Part shown: piece after piece, positions 8,701-15,431 of the stretch
How positions within the stretch are numbered: the first letter of the stretch is position 1
Layout: each line of letters begins with the position of its first letter
Assembly: GCF_019753045.1 (NCBI RefSeq)
Contig: NZ_JAIELN010000007.1
Coordinates: forward strand, 124,001-188,000
Length of the DNA: 64,000 nucleotides
Source of the DNA: Hyphomicrobium sp.
GTDB lineage: Bacteria > Pseudomonadota > Alphaproteobacteria > Rhizobiales > Hyphomicrobiaceae
Reading direction: 5' to 3'
Notes under the pieces: model-generated
Database searches by the model: none
What the model was told of the DNA's origin: nothing
The model's input: only the letters and a program-made list of their open reading frames with translations
Translations under genes and position numbers: made by a program

Positions 8701-11374
8701 GTCGATCCTCGGCGCGGGCAACCCGGCCGGTAAGGCGGCGACCAACCAGGCGAACAGCGCGCTCAGCCAGATCGAACAGCTGTCGAAGTCCGGCATCAAC
8801 GCGCCGCAAGCGACCGTCAACGCAACGACGGCGATCATCAACGGCCAGGTACAGGGTGCCGGGACCGGCGGTTTCGCGCCGTCTAACAACCAGATCAACC
8901 AGGGTGCGCAGACCCCGCAGTTCTCGCCGTTGCCGCCGGCTTCGAGCCTGTCGTCGACTGGACCGTCGTCGGCTATTCCGTCCTTGGCTCCGGCCTCGGC
9001 CGCGAGCGCGCTACCGTCTCAGGCGGCAATTACGGACGCGGCTCAGAAGGTAGCAACGACCGCTCTGCCGAACTTCGCGGCTTCCCCGGCCTTTGCCGAT
9101 GCCGCAACGAAGGTCGCGTCGACGGAGCTGCCGAACTTTGCCTCGTCGTCCGCGTTCACGCAGGCCGCTGCCGAAGCGACAAAGGCGACCAGCCCGGTCT
9201 TGAAGGACATGTCGGGTGATGCGTTGAAAGCGTTGCCGGCACAGCCCATTCCGGCAACGGCTCCGTCTCAGATTGCGGCGGGTTCAGAGGCGATGAACAT
9301 TCAGCAGGTCAACGGCCTGAAGAGGTTCGGCGCTCCGATGAAGCCCGAGAACTTTGTCGTCCACCACACGGGTCCGGGCATCAAGACGCCTGACCAGCTC
9401 AACAACGTGCTCAATGCGCGCGGTCTCGGCGTGCAGTACACGGTCGACCGTGAAGGCAAGGTCTCGCAGCTGACGCCGCAGCCGAACAACAAGGCCTCGC
9501 ACACGCTGCCGTCTGACCTCAACACGCAGAGGCATCCGTTCCAGTCGCTCGGTGCCCCGAAGGGTGTCTCGAACGACAACTCGATCGGCATCGAAGTCAT
9601 GGCGGCCAACGACAAGGCCGTGACTGAAGCGCAGAAGGTTGCGACCGCGCAGCTCTACGAGAAGCTTCAGAAGGAGTATCCGAGCCTCAAGAACGTCTAC
9701 GGCCACGGTCAGGTGAACCCCGGCCACAAGGAGCCTGATGAAGGCAAGACGATCACCGACTTCATCAAGCAGAAGCAGGGGCTGAAAGATCAAGGCGTCA
9801 CGCAAGCGCCGACCGCCGCTTCGCAGGCTCAGCCGGTACAGCTCGATAAGGGCAGCCTGGACGCTCTGACGAAGGGTGCGATCCCGCCGAACGCCTATGA
9901 CCGCTCGATCCCGGCGACGATCCGCACGAACAATCCGAGCGGTATGTGGCCGGCCGATTGGCAGAAGGGCAAGTACACGGACCTGCCGGGCCAAGCGCTG
10001 CGCGATGGTCAGGGCAACAAGATCGCCCAGTTCCCGACGCCGCAAGCCGGTGCCGCGGCTCAGTTCGATCTGCTGAACCAGCCGAAGTACGCTAACAAGT
10101 CGCTCGACAGCGCGATCTACGGCTGGTCTGGCGGCAACAATTCGTCGTCTTACTCGCGGACGCTTGCCAACAAGATGGGCGTCACGGGCGATACGCGCCT
10201 TGGCGACATCACGAAGAACCCTGACAGCGCCATCATGCTGGCGAAGGAGCAGGCGCGCTGGGAGACCGGCCGTCAGTACCCGATGTCGGACGATCAGTGG
10301 CGCCAGGGCTACCAGCTCTATCAGCAGAAGAACGGCCTCGGTGGGGACATGGCCGGTGGTGCGGCCGGTGTCGACACTTCGCAAGTCAACGAGCAGATGA
10401 AGCAGTTGAACACGACGATGCAGCAGACCGGCACGTCCGTTCAGACCGCGGTTCAGCCGATGAAGAGCCTCGAGCAAACGACCCAGACGGTTGGGCAGGC
10501 ATCGCAGCAGGCTCAGACCAGCATTCAAGGCATAGGCACGTCAGCTCAGTCGGCCGGCACCGCCGCGACGACCGCGTCGCCTTCGTACATGCAGCTCGGC
10601 ATGAGCGCTCAGCAGTCCGGAACGCAGGCACAGTCGGCCGGATCGCAGTTCCAGTCCGCTGGCTCGCAAATCCAATCGGCAGGCTCCAGCGCGCAAATGG
10701 CGGGCTCCTCGGCCGGTGGTGCAACGGGTGGCTTCGGAGACCTAGGTGGTTCGCTCGGTGGCTTGATGGGTCCGTTGTCCCAGGTGCAGGGCGGCATCGG
10801 CTCCTTCGGCTCGTCGATCATGGGTCTCGTCCAGCAGCTCATGTCCGGCATGGGCGGCATGGGTGGCGGCGGTGGCGGCTTTGGCGGACTGTTCGGAGGA
10901 CTTGGTGGTCTCTTCGGCTTCGCTGAAGGCGGCGAGATCAGCGGCAAGGGTACAGGCACGTCAGACTCGATCCTCGCCCAGGTGTCGAACGGCGAGTTCA
11001 TCGTCAACGCTGCCTCGGCGCAGAAGAACCTGCCGCTGCTGCACGCCATCAACAACGACAATATGCCCGGCGACATGCCGAAGTTCGCAAGCGGTGGTGA
11101 AGTCGGTGGGAAGTCCTCGGGCCTCGGTATCGGGGAACGGGCGATGACGCGTGGCTCGGCCCAGCCGTCTGCCCAGATTGCGGCCCTGTCGAACCAGGTC
11201 GCAACGCTCAGCAAGGTCGTATCGAACGGTAGCGGCCGCGGGGATCGCGTCTCGAACATCAGTCAGAACATCACGGTCAACGCCAACGACGCCGGCAGCT
11301 TCCGCCGCTCGGAAGGTCAGCTGACTTCGGATGCCTTCCAGAAAATGAACAGAGCCGCTCGACGCAACGGCTAG
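5783..11374 (+). CDS. Tail tape measure protein with embedded amidase and a second lysin-like domain
   Basis: This 1,863-residue protein starts at GTG 5783. Residues 1-400 are tape-measure-like, about 400-510 hold several hydrophobic segments, and 560-960 are long coiled coil. An N-acetylmuramoyl-L-alanine amidase (Amidase_2) domain lies at about 1171-1335, with VVHHTG (His 1194/1195), QYTVDREG and YGHGQVNPGHK. A second domain at about 1367-1520 (RTNNPSGMW, then GNKIAQF and a run ending in YQLYQQKNG) resembles virion muramidase-type modules built around an NNPGN motif. Ser/Gln repeats and the Gly-rich FAEGGEISGKGTGTSDS ending follow, typical of lambdoid tape measures. Such domains open peptidoglycan locally during DNA injection. 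At about 0.15 nm per residue the length suggests a tail of up to roughly 280 nm. Confidence 0.92.
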   Translation: MAASAGELEFLVKMRDDASAAFKRLSDAVNQTAKTSDTLSKSNDSAAKSFDQLIAKAKEAAGALAGVWASNKVAKTSIAAFSEYEKGLTSVAQTTGQTKAGLAEFEGEFNKLSKELNIVPVDKLEHFSEIAGQLGLRGAKDILTFTSNAAKLSTVLKVTDDGVTAIGRMLFATGELEHKGGQAVTDFGNALAAVKPQTKATAEELVQFASSLGTNTAQFRIASESLLGLGATAAQVNLPLQVTGTAVGRAFTQLKDAALSGSQGMQQITRATGVTQEQLQDLLKSKPEEAFLVLLEAIKKTNKEGSSTPLLASLTLQGAEYNRVFTSLSENIDTVREKIALAKQGSKGGGTLDRMFGDFQESTSGSTAGLTRAFEGVVRDIGKALAPLYNAIVTPITAALDAVDVAFRAFDKVTAGWGPTIVTSLAVIGPGIAAAVGAIKLLGPAALGVLKAFSGWNAIKAIVSTSLAILPSLIGGITTAFGVLRAVIMTFNPWGALAAAAVAAAVLIYENWDKLKTLLPDWLSNSIEYVGRALSDLWNYIKDTVKGWFASEADKPAIGVKPDEKSLEDTKKKIEEKLGGTEHKFTLNTEQLNALKSLSPQIEGRVNLNLQDNALEAARKQLKAAGGKSFVEGNSGLTVTEEDVRRAEKIYEYQKKIAENPLFEQTQSLNDQIAEAQALTAEAKNELEIRKEIRDTANRTGIEEEKITAEISSRMRLLQQSQQRSALIDQARTIQDQVRSLGAVTAQEKSRADIIKQINDFEREHGKLLDADKQKLVDMLATYNQQAEAVRLLNSLDPRGQAEQRYQSELKTLEVLRQQNQISEQMYRTSVQRLNYQRSQNDPTTRHIQDLRDELRLSSMYGDQQKIEQIALQERNTLQQQGVVLTKQLNEQIERYAKAKVEADRANNSGLQGWAKAQGTIEDNLNKIQENFADGLADAITGALSGQRGGFRQMLANMGKQMLSMGVRQMMAQSILGAGNPAGKAATNQANSALSQIEQLSKSGINAPQATVNATTAIINGQVQGAGTGGFAPSNNQINQGAQTPQFSPLPPASSLSSTGPSSAIPSLAPASAASALPSQAAITDAAQKVATTALPNFAASPAFADAATKVASTELPNFASSSAFTQAAAEATKATSPVLKDMSGDALKALPAQPIPATAPSQIAAGSEAMNIQQVNGLKRFGAPMKPENFVVHHTGPGIKTPDQLNNVLNARGLGVQYTVDREGKVSQLTPQPNNKASHTLPSDLNTQRHPFQSLGAPKGVSNDNSIGIEVMAANDKAVTEAQKVATAQLYEKLQKEYPSLKNVYGHGQVNPGHKEPDEGKTITDFIKQKQGLKDQGVTQAPTAASQAQPVQLDKGSLDALTKGAIPPNAYDRSIPATIRTNNPSGMWPADWQKGKYTDLPGQALRDGQGNKIAQFPTPQAGAAAQFDLLNQPKYANKSLDSAIYGWSGGNNSSSYSRTLANKMGVTGDTRLGDITKNPDSAIMLAKEQARWETGRQYPMSDDQWRQGYQLYQQKNGLGGDMAGGAAGVDTSQVNEQMKQLNTTMQQTGTSVQTAVQPMKSLEQTTQTVGQASQQAQTSIQGIGTSAQSAGTAATTASPSYMQLGMSAQQSGTQAQSAGSQFQSAGSQIQSAGSSAQMAGSSAGGATGGFGDLGGSLGGLMGPLSQVQGGIGSFGSSIMGLVQQLMSGMGGMGGGGGGFGGLFGGLGGLFGFAEGGEISGKGTGTSDSILAQVSNGEFIVNAASAQKNLPLLHAINNDNMPGDMPKFASGGEVGGKSSGLGIGERAMTRGSAQPSAQIAALSNQVATLSKVVSNGSGRGDRVSNISQNITVNANDAGSFRRSEGQLTSDAFQKMNRAARRNG

Positions 11375-11378
11375 TTTG

Positions 11379-11392
11379 TGAAATTAATTGCA
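11379..11392. promoter_or_regulatory. Operator-like palindrome, one mismatch
   Basis: TGAAATTAATTGCA lies in the 34-bp gap between the tape measure gene and the next tail gene, 16 bp before its ATG. Confidence 0.7.
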
Positions 11393-11408
11393 AAATGCGG
11401 AGACGACG

Positions 11409-12509
11409 ATGGCCTTGATTTGGATGGACGGGTTTGACAGCTACGGACCAGTAGTCGCGGCTAGAGGCGTCTACAACAATGCCGCCTTTAACACGCTGAT
11501 GCTCAGCTCCGGCTATGTGTTCTGCCAGGGCGTCGGCGTCGAAAACGACACGCGCACCGGCTACGGCAAGTCTCTGTGGATGACATGGGACAGCTTGGGC
11601 ACCCCGTCCGACTGGAGACTCGCCTTCCTTCCGAAGGACGAGATCATCGTTGGGTTCGCCTTCAAGTTCACTTCGACCGACCTCGCAAACATCATCGAGT
11701 TCCAGTTCGATGACCGTCTCGGCACGGTCACGCCGCAGATGCGCGTATATGCGAATGCCGAAGGTGGCATCTCGCTTTCGGCTGACGGCGGTACGACGCT
11801 TACTGCCGCCTCGGGGCCGAACATCATCTTCCCGAACGTCTGGCAGTATCTCGAAATTCGCTACCGCCCGAACAAGACGGAAGGGACGATCATCGTCAAA
11901 GTCGAGGGCCAGACGTGCATTCAGTTCGACGGCAAAACGAGCCAGATGACGACGCCTAACCAGGTCAACATGATCAGGTTTCGCACACCGGCTGGTGAGT
12001 TCAACATCGGCACGCAGCAAAACCCGGTCAAGAGATATGACGATCTGTACGTCTGCGATACGCTCGGCTCCGGCTTCAACACGTTCCAGGGCGACGTGAT
12101 CGTCCACTCGGTCAAGGTAGTCTCTGACCAAGGGCCGAACTCGCTCTCGCAGTTTGGTGGTGAAGTCGGTCACTACGCGGCGGTCGATGAATTTCCGCCC
12201 GATGACGACGTCAGCTACCTGTACACGAACACGCTGGGCGACCGGGAGATGTTCGGCATTGACGCGCTTCCGGCCAACATCGTCGACGTGCTCGCCGTCT
12301 CGACGCATGTCAGGGCAAAGAAGGATGCACCGGGCACCTCGGCCTTGCAGTGCGTGACACAGTACCAGACGCACGAGGCGCGCGGCGCCGTTCAACCGCT
12401 GGCGGTGCAGTACACGACGAAGAACCAGTTCCTCGAACAATGCCCGGACGGCACCGGCTGGACGAAGGCGAAGGCTGAAGCTCTCGTCGTCGGATTTGAG
12501 GTCGCCTGA
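11409..12509 (+). CDS. Adhesin-like minor tail protein, paralogue 1 of 3
   Basis: This 366-residue protein starts at ATG 11409 (MALIWMDGFDSY), preferred over an upstream TTG arising from the operator sequence, because the two paralogues also begin MAI.. near MDGF/FFDG. The middle is a beta-sandwich-like region (YLEIRYRP, VKVEGQT, RYDDLYVCD) of the kind seen in concanavalin A-like and laminin-G-like folds. The C-terminal half shares THVRAKKDAPGTSA and a closing EALVVGFEV with the proteins at 19,645 and 20,717. Position after the tape measure suggests a tail-tip or surface-binding subunit. The function is inferred. Confidence 0.6.
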   Translation: MALIWMDGFDSYGPVVAARGVYNNAAFNTLMLSSGYVFCQGVGVENDTRTGYGKSLWMTWDSLGTPSDWRLAFLPKDEIIVGFAFKFTSTDLANIIEFQFDDRLGTVTPQMRVYANAEGGISLSADGGTTLTAASGPNIIFPNVWQYLEIRYRPNKTEGTIIVKVEGQTCIQFDGKTSQMTTPNQVNMIRFRTPAGEFNIGTQQNPVKRYDDLYVCDTLGSGFNTFQGDVIVHSVKVVSDQGPNSLSQFGGEVGHYAAVDEFPPDDDVSYLYTNTLGDREMFGIDALPANIVDVLAVSTHVRAKKDAPGTSALQCVTQYQTHEARGAVQPLAVQYTTKNQFLEQCPDGTGWTKAKAEALVVGFEVA

Positions 12510-13717
12510 TGTCAGGACGCGTAACGAGCGTAGAGAGCCGGCAGCTTGGAAAGGCGCCACCGCCGAATACGCGGGTGACCGAAGTCAAGGCGCAGGCGCT
12601 CGGCAACAGTGGTGAGCCGAACCGCAGGTTCACAGAGGTTAAGTGCCAGGCCATGGGCCGCTTGGATCGCAGCGTTATTGATCCAGGCAACGGCGTCAGG
12701 CCTCGCAACTTTTTGTTCAACGTGTCCGCCATCGAAGCGCGGGTCATGTTTTCGAGGACTCCGGATTTCAGGTGGATTGAGATGCTGGTCTATGAAGTGT
12801 TCCCGTTCGACATCAGCTACAGCTCGATCGGAGCGACACGCTTCACGACCGATGTGACGGTTGTCGACAGCGGTGACGATCAGCGTAACGCGCGCTGGTC
12901 CCAGCCGCTGATGGAGTACGACGTTGCCTACGGCGTTAGAACGATGGAGCAGCTGCAGGGGCTGATCGCATTCTTCCGTGCCGTCAAGGGCCGGCTGTAC
13001 TCGTTCCTGTACCTCGATAACACCGATTATAAGTCGACCCAGGCTGTTCGCGAGGAGGCGCGCTCGACGCCTGACACGCACTGGACCGATCAGCCGCTCG
13101 GGACCGGAGACGGCCTCACGAAGGTGTTCCAGCTTCAGAAGAAGTATGAGACGCCGATGGCTGAATACGCCAATTACCGGCCGATCTATAAGCCGAAGGA
13201 CGGCACGGTGCAGATCGGCGTCAACGGCAACCGCGTGCTGAACTGGACGGTCGACCGGAATACCGGGAAGGTGACATTTACGTCGCCGCTCGTCGTGTCG
13301 GGCCTGACGAACGTCCACATGGAGCACGTAGCCGGTCCCACCTGGAAGATCATCTCGACCGTGCCGTCGATCTTCGCTGGCTTCAGCGTTGGCGACAAGA
13401 TCGTGACGTGGGGCTGGGTGAACCCGCTCAACAACTCGCAGGAGAAGGACGCGCTCGTCATCGGCACGATCAATGCCGCGCGCAACGAGATGACGTTCAC
13501 AGCTCCGCTGCTTTTTGGTGCCGTCGAGACGGCGCTCAAGGACGTCAACGTCATGGTGCATCCGGCTCCGAAGGCTGGGACCGTGCTGACGGCCGGCTTC
13601 GAGTTCTACGTTCCGGTGCGCTTCGATACCGACCGCCTGCCGGTCAGCCTCGACTATTACGGCATCGGTGGCGCAGCCGATGTGAAGCTCGTGGAAGTGA
13701 GGCCGCAGAGCGAATGA
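12509..13717 (+). CDS. DUF2460 distal tail protein (GTA gp12-like)
   Basis: This 402-residue protein has a DUF2460 core at about residues 85-190: FDISYSSIG, FTTDVTVVDSGDDQRNARW, then FFRAVKGRLYSFLYLD. In gene transfer agents and related phages this protein is the distal tail component joining tube and baseplate. The first 60 residues add three short repeats of the type RVTEVKAQALG, resembling those of the 102-residue protein at 21,769. The gene overlaps its neighbours by one and four bases, so the baseplate block is one coupled operon. Confidence 0.82.
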   Translation: MSGRVTSVESRQLGKAPPPNTRVTEVKAQALGNSGEPNRRFTEVKCQAMGRLDRSVIDPGNGVRPRNFLFNVSAIEARVMFSRTPDFRWIEMLVYEVFPFDISYSSIGATRFTTDVTVVDSGDDQRNARWSQPLMEYDVAYGVRTMEQLQGLIAFFRAVKGRLYSFLYLDNTDYKSTQAVREEARSTPDTHWTDQPLGTGDGLTKVFQLQKKYETPMAEYANYRPIYKPKDGTVQIGVNGNRVLNWTVDRNTGKVTFTSPLVVSGLTNVHMEHVAGPTWKIISTVPSIFAGFSVGDKIVTWGWVNPLNNSQEKDALVIGTINAARNEMTFTAPLLFGAVETALKDVNVMVHPAPKAGTVLTAGFEFYVPVRFDTDRLPVSLDYYGIGGAADVKLVEVRPQSE

Positions 13718-14421
13718 AACGGATCTCGCCACAGATTTTCGATGAGCTGCGGTCGAAGTCGTCCAACATCGTCGTTGGATGGCTCGTCGAGCGCGGAGAC
13801 GGCCTGAAGCTCGGCTTCACGACGGCCGATACGGAGTTCACGTTCGAAGGCGTAGCGTACTCGCCGACCAATCCGTTCAGCACGTCCTCGGTGCAGTCGA
13901 AGAACAACTTCTCGGTCGACAACGTCAACACGGTCGCCCTGATGAACGAGCAGATCACGAAGGGTGACTTGCTCGGCGGGCGCTGGGACAACGCCAAGGT
14001 CAAGTTCTTCTGGATCAGGCCCGACAAGCCGGAGTGGGGCGTCGTTCCGATCCGCGGCGGTAAGTTCGGCACGATCACGACCAAAGGCCAGACCTTCGAG
14101 ACGGAGCTGCGCTCGGTGCTCCAGACGCTGCAGCAGCCGTTCGGAGATTTCTACACGCTCGAATGCTCAGCGGACCTCGGTGACGCCAAGTGCAAGGTGA
14201 AGCTCGACCCGCCGAAGTGGGCAGCCGGTCAGGTGTACGTCGCCAAGATCGACCAGGAAGCCGGCATCGGTGACATAGTCAAGCCGACGACGCCCAATGG
14301 CTTCTGGTACGTCTGCACGAATGCGCCGAACACGGTGAAGTCGAGCGTCAATAAGGGCGAAGTCTCGAACCAGATTTACGACAAGCTTCTCGGCATCAAG
14401 AAAGCGAACGGTCTGAAATGA
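13714..14421 (+). CDS. DUF2163 baseplate protein, N-terminal half (GTA gp13-like)
   Basis: This 235-residue protein starts at ATG 13714, overlapping the previous stop. The first 165 residues are DUF2163-like (FTFEGVAYSPTNPF, then LQQPFGDFYTLECSADLGDAKC). In most relatives this domain continues in one chain into a BR0599 domain; here the chain stops after a partial module (WAAGQVY, NGFWYVCTNA) and the rest is in the next gene. The stop overlaps the next ATG and the two frames differ by -1. The protein is a baseplate/hub component expected to bind the gpJ-like protein. Confidence 0.75.
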   Translation: MKRISPQIFDELRSKSSNIVVGWLVERGDGLKLGFTTADTEFTFEGVAYSPTNPFSTSSVQSKNNFSVDNVNTVALMNEQITKGDLLGGRWDNAKVKFFWIRPDKPEWGVVPIRGGKFGTITTKGQTFETELRSVLQTLQQPFGDFYTLECSADLGDAKCKVKLDPPKWAAGQVYVAKIDQEAGIGDIVKPTTPNGFWYVCTNAPNTVKSSVNKGEVSNQIYDKLLGIKKANGLK

Positions 14422-14999
14422 GCTTTGGCGGCGGCGGTAACGAACCGATCGACAACTACAAGCCTGGCAAAGGCATGTCCCGCGTTGTGACGACGCGTGC
14501 GTTCGATATGAAGTACGGCATCTCTGCCGGTGCGGAGCCTGCTTGGCCGACAACGGATAAGGCGACGTTCACGGATGCCAACGGCATAACGTGGCAGGCG
14601 ATCAGGGCGCGGCGTATCACCAGCACAGTGACGGGTGTCTTCGGACGGACAAACTTCTCGGCGCAAAGCCTGAGCCCGTATCCCGATGACTTCTTTCAGT
14701 ACGGCGTCCTTAAGTGGCTGACCGGTGAGAATGCCGCCTTGCAGGTCGAAGTGCACGCCTACAAGAAGCTGCCGGCACCGAACTTAGAACTGTTTGAGGC
14801 GACGCCGTTCGAGATCGTCGAAGGCGACACGTTCGAGGTCGTGCAGGGCTGTGCCAAGACGCGGACCGCCTGCAAGGTGACGTTCAATAACAATCACAAT
14901 CATCGTGGCTTCCCGGATATGCCGACCGAAGAAAAGGCGCTCGCAACGCCGAACTTCTCGCAGCAGGGCAAGCCCAAGCAAGACAGCGGAGGCAGCTGA
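14418..14999 (+). CDS. BR0599-type baseplate protein, C-terminal half of the split gene
   Basis: This 193-residue protein ends with the hallmark of phage BR0599 domains: a Gly-Cys (FEVVQGCAKTRTACKVTF) followed by NHNHRGFPDMPTEEKAL. Its middle (GAEPAWPTTDKATFTDANG, then ITWQAI) completes the module begun at the end of the previous protein. The first 30 residues are Gly-rich and not part of the known family. It overlaps the previous stop (ATGA) and the next ATG (TGATG), so production with its partner is probably stoichiometric. Confidence 0.75.
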   Translation: MSFGGGGNEPIDNYKPGKGMSRVVTTRAFDMKYGISAGAEPAWPTTDKATFTDANGITWQAIRARRITSTVTGVFGRTNFSAQSLSPYPDDFFQYGVLKWLTGENAALQVEVHAYKKLPAPNLELFEATPFEIVEGDTFEVVQGCAKTRTACKVTFNNNHNHRGFPDMPTEEKALATPNFSQQGKPKQDSGGS

Positions 15000-15430
15000 T
15001 GGCAAAGCGATCGGAGATCGTTGCTGCCGCCAGGGATTGGCTCGGCACGCCGTACCGGCACCAGGGCCGCGACCGCAGAGGGATCGACTGCATCGGCTTC
15101 ACGTGGGCCGTTGCACGGGACTTGGGCTACGAGTCAGACATCCCGTCGAATTACTCGTCCTCGCCCTCGGGCAACCAGCTGATCATCGGCTGTGAGAAAT
15201 GGCTCGTCCGGCAAGAGCGTATGCAATTAATTGCAGGCGACATTGCCATAATGTGGGGCAGCACTCGAGGCGAAGCGCAGCATTTCGCGATCATCGGTGA
15301 GACGAGCGCCAGGCTGACGCTCATTCACGCCTGGTCGAAGCACCAGAAGGTCGTCGAGCACGGTTATGACGATTTCTGGGAGCGGCGCCTGATGGCGATT
15401 TACTGCTTGCCAGACACGACGGAGGGCTGA
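14999..15430 (+). CDS. NlpC/P60-family tail peptidase (GTA gp14-like)
   Basis: This 143-residue protein has Cys31 in GIDCIGF, His95 in AQHFAII and His110 in LIHAW, the likely catalytic Cys-His-His set of NlpC/P60 enzymes. In GTA-type tails this enzyme sits between the BR0599 protein and the gpJ-like hub and cleaves cell-wall peptides at entry. The N-terminus, IVAAARDWLGTPYRHQG, is typical of the family. An exact operator palindrome lies inside the gene and encodes Met75-Gln-Leu-Ile-Ala79, between the two catalytic halves and just before GDIAIMW. Confidence 0.88.
   Translation: MAKRSEIVAAARDWLGTPYRHQGRDRRGIDCIGFTWAVARDLGYESDIPSNYSSSPSGNQLIIGCEKWLVRQERMQLIAGDIAIMWGSTRGEAQHFAIIGETSARLTLIHAWSKHQKVVEHGYDDFWERRLMAIYCLPDTTEG
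15222..15235. promoter_or_regulatory. Operator-like palindrome, exact copy, inside the NlpC/P60 gene
   Basis: TGCAATTAATTGCA is in frame as Q-L-I-A. It is 195 bp before the gene's stop and about 197 bp before the next start, so it is not at a gene boundary. A roadblock (stoperator) role is possible. Confidence 0.8.
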
Positions 15431-15431
15431 C

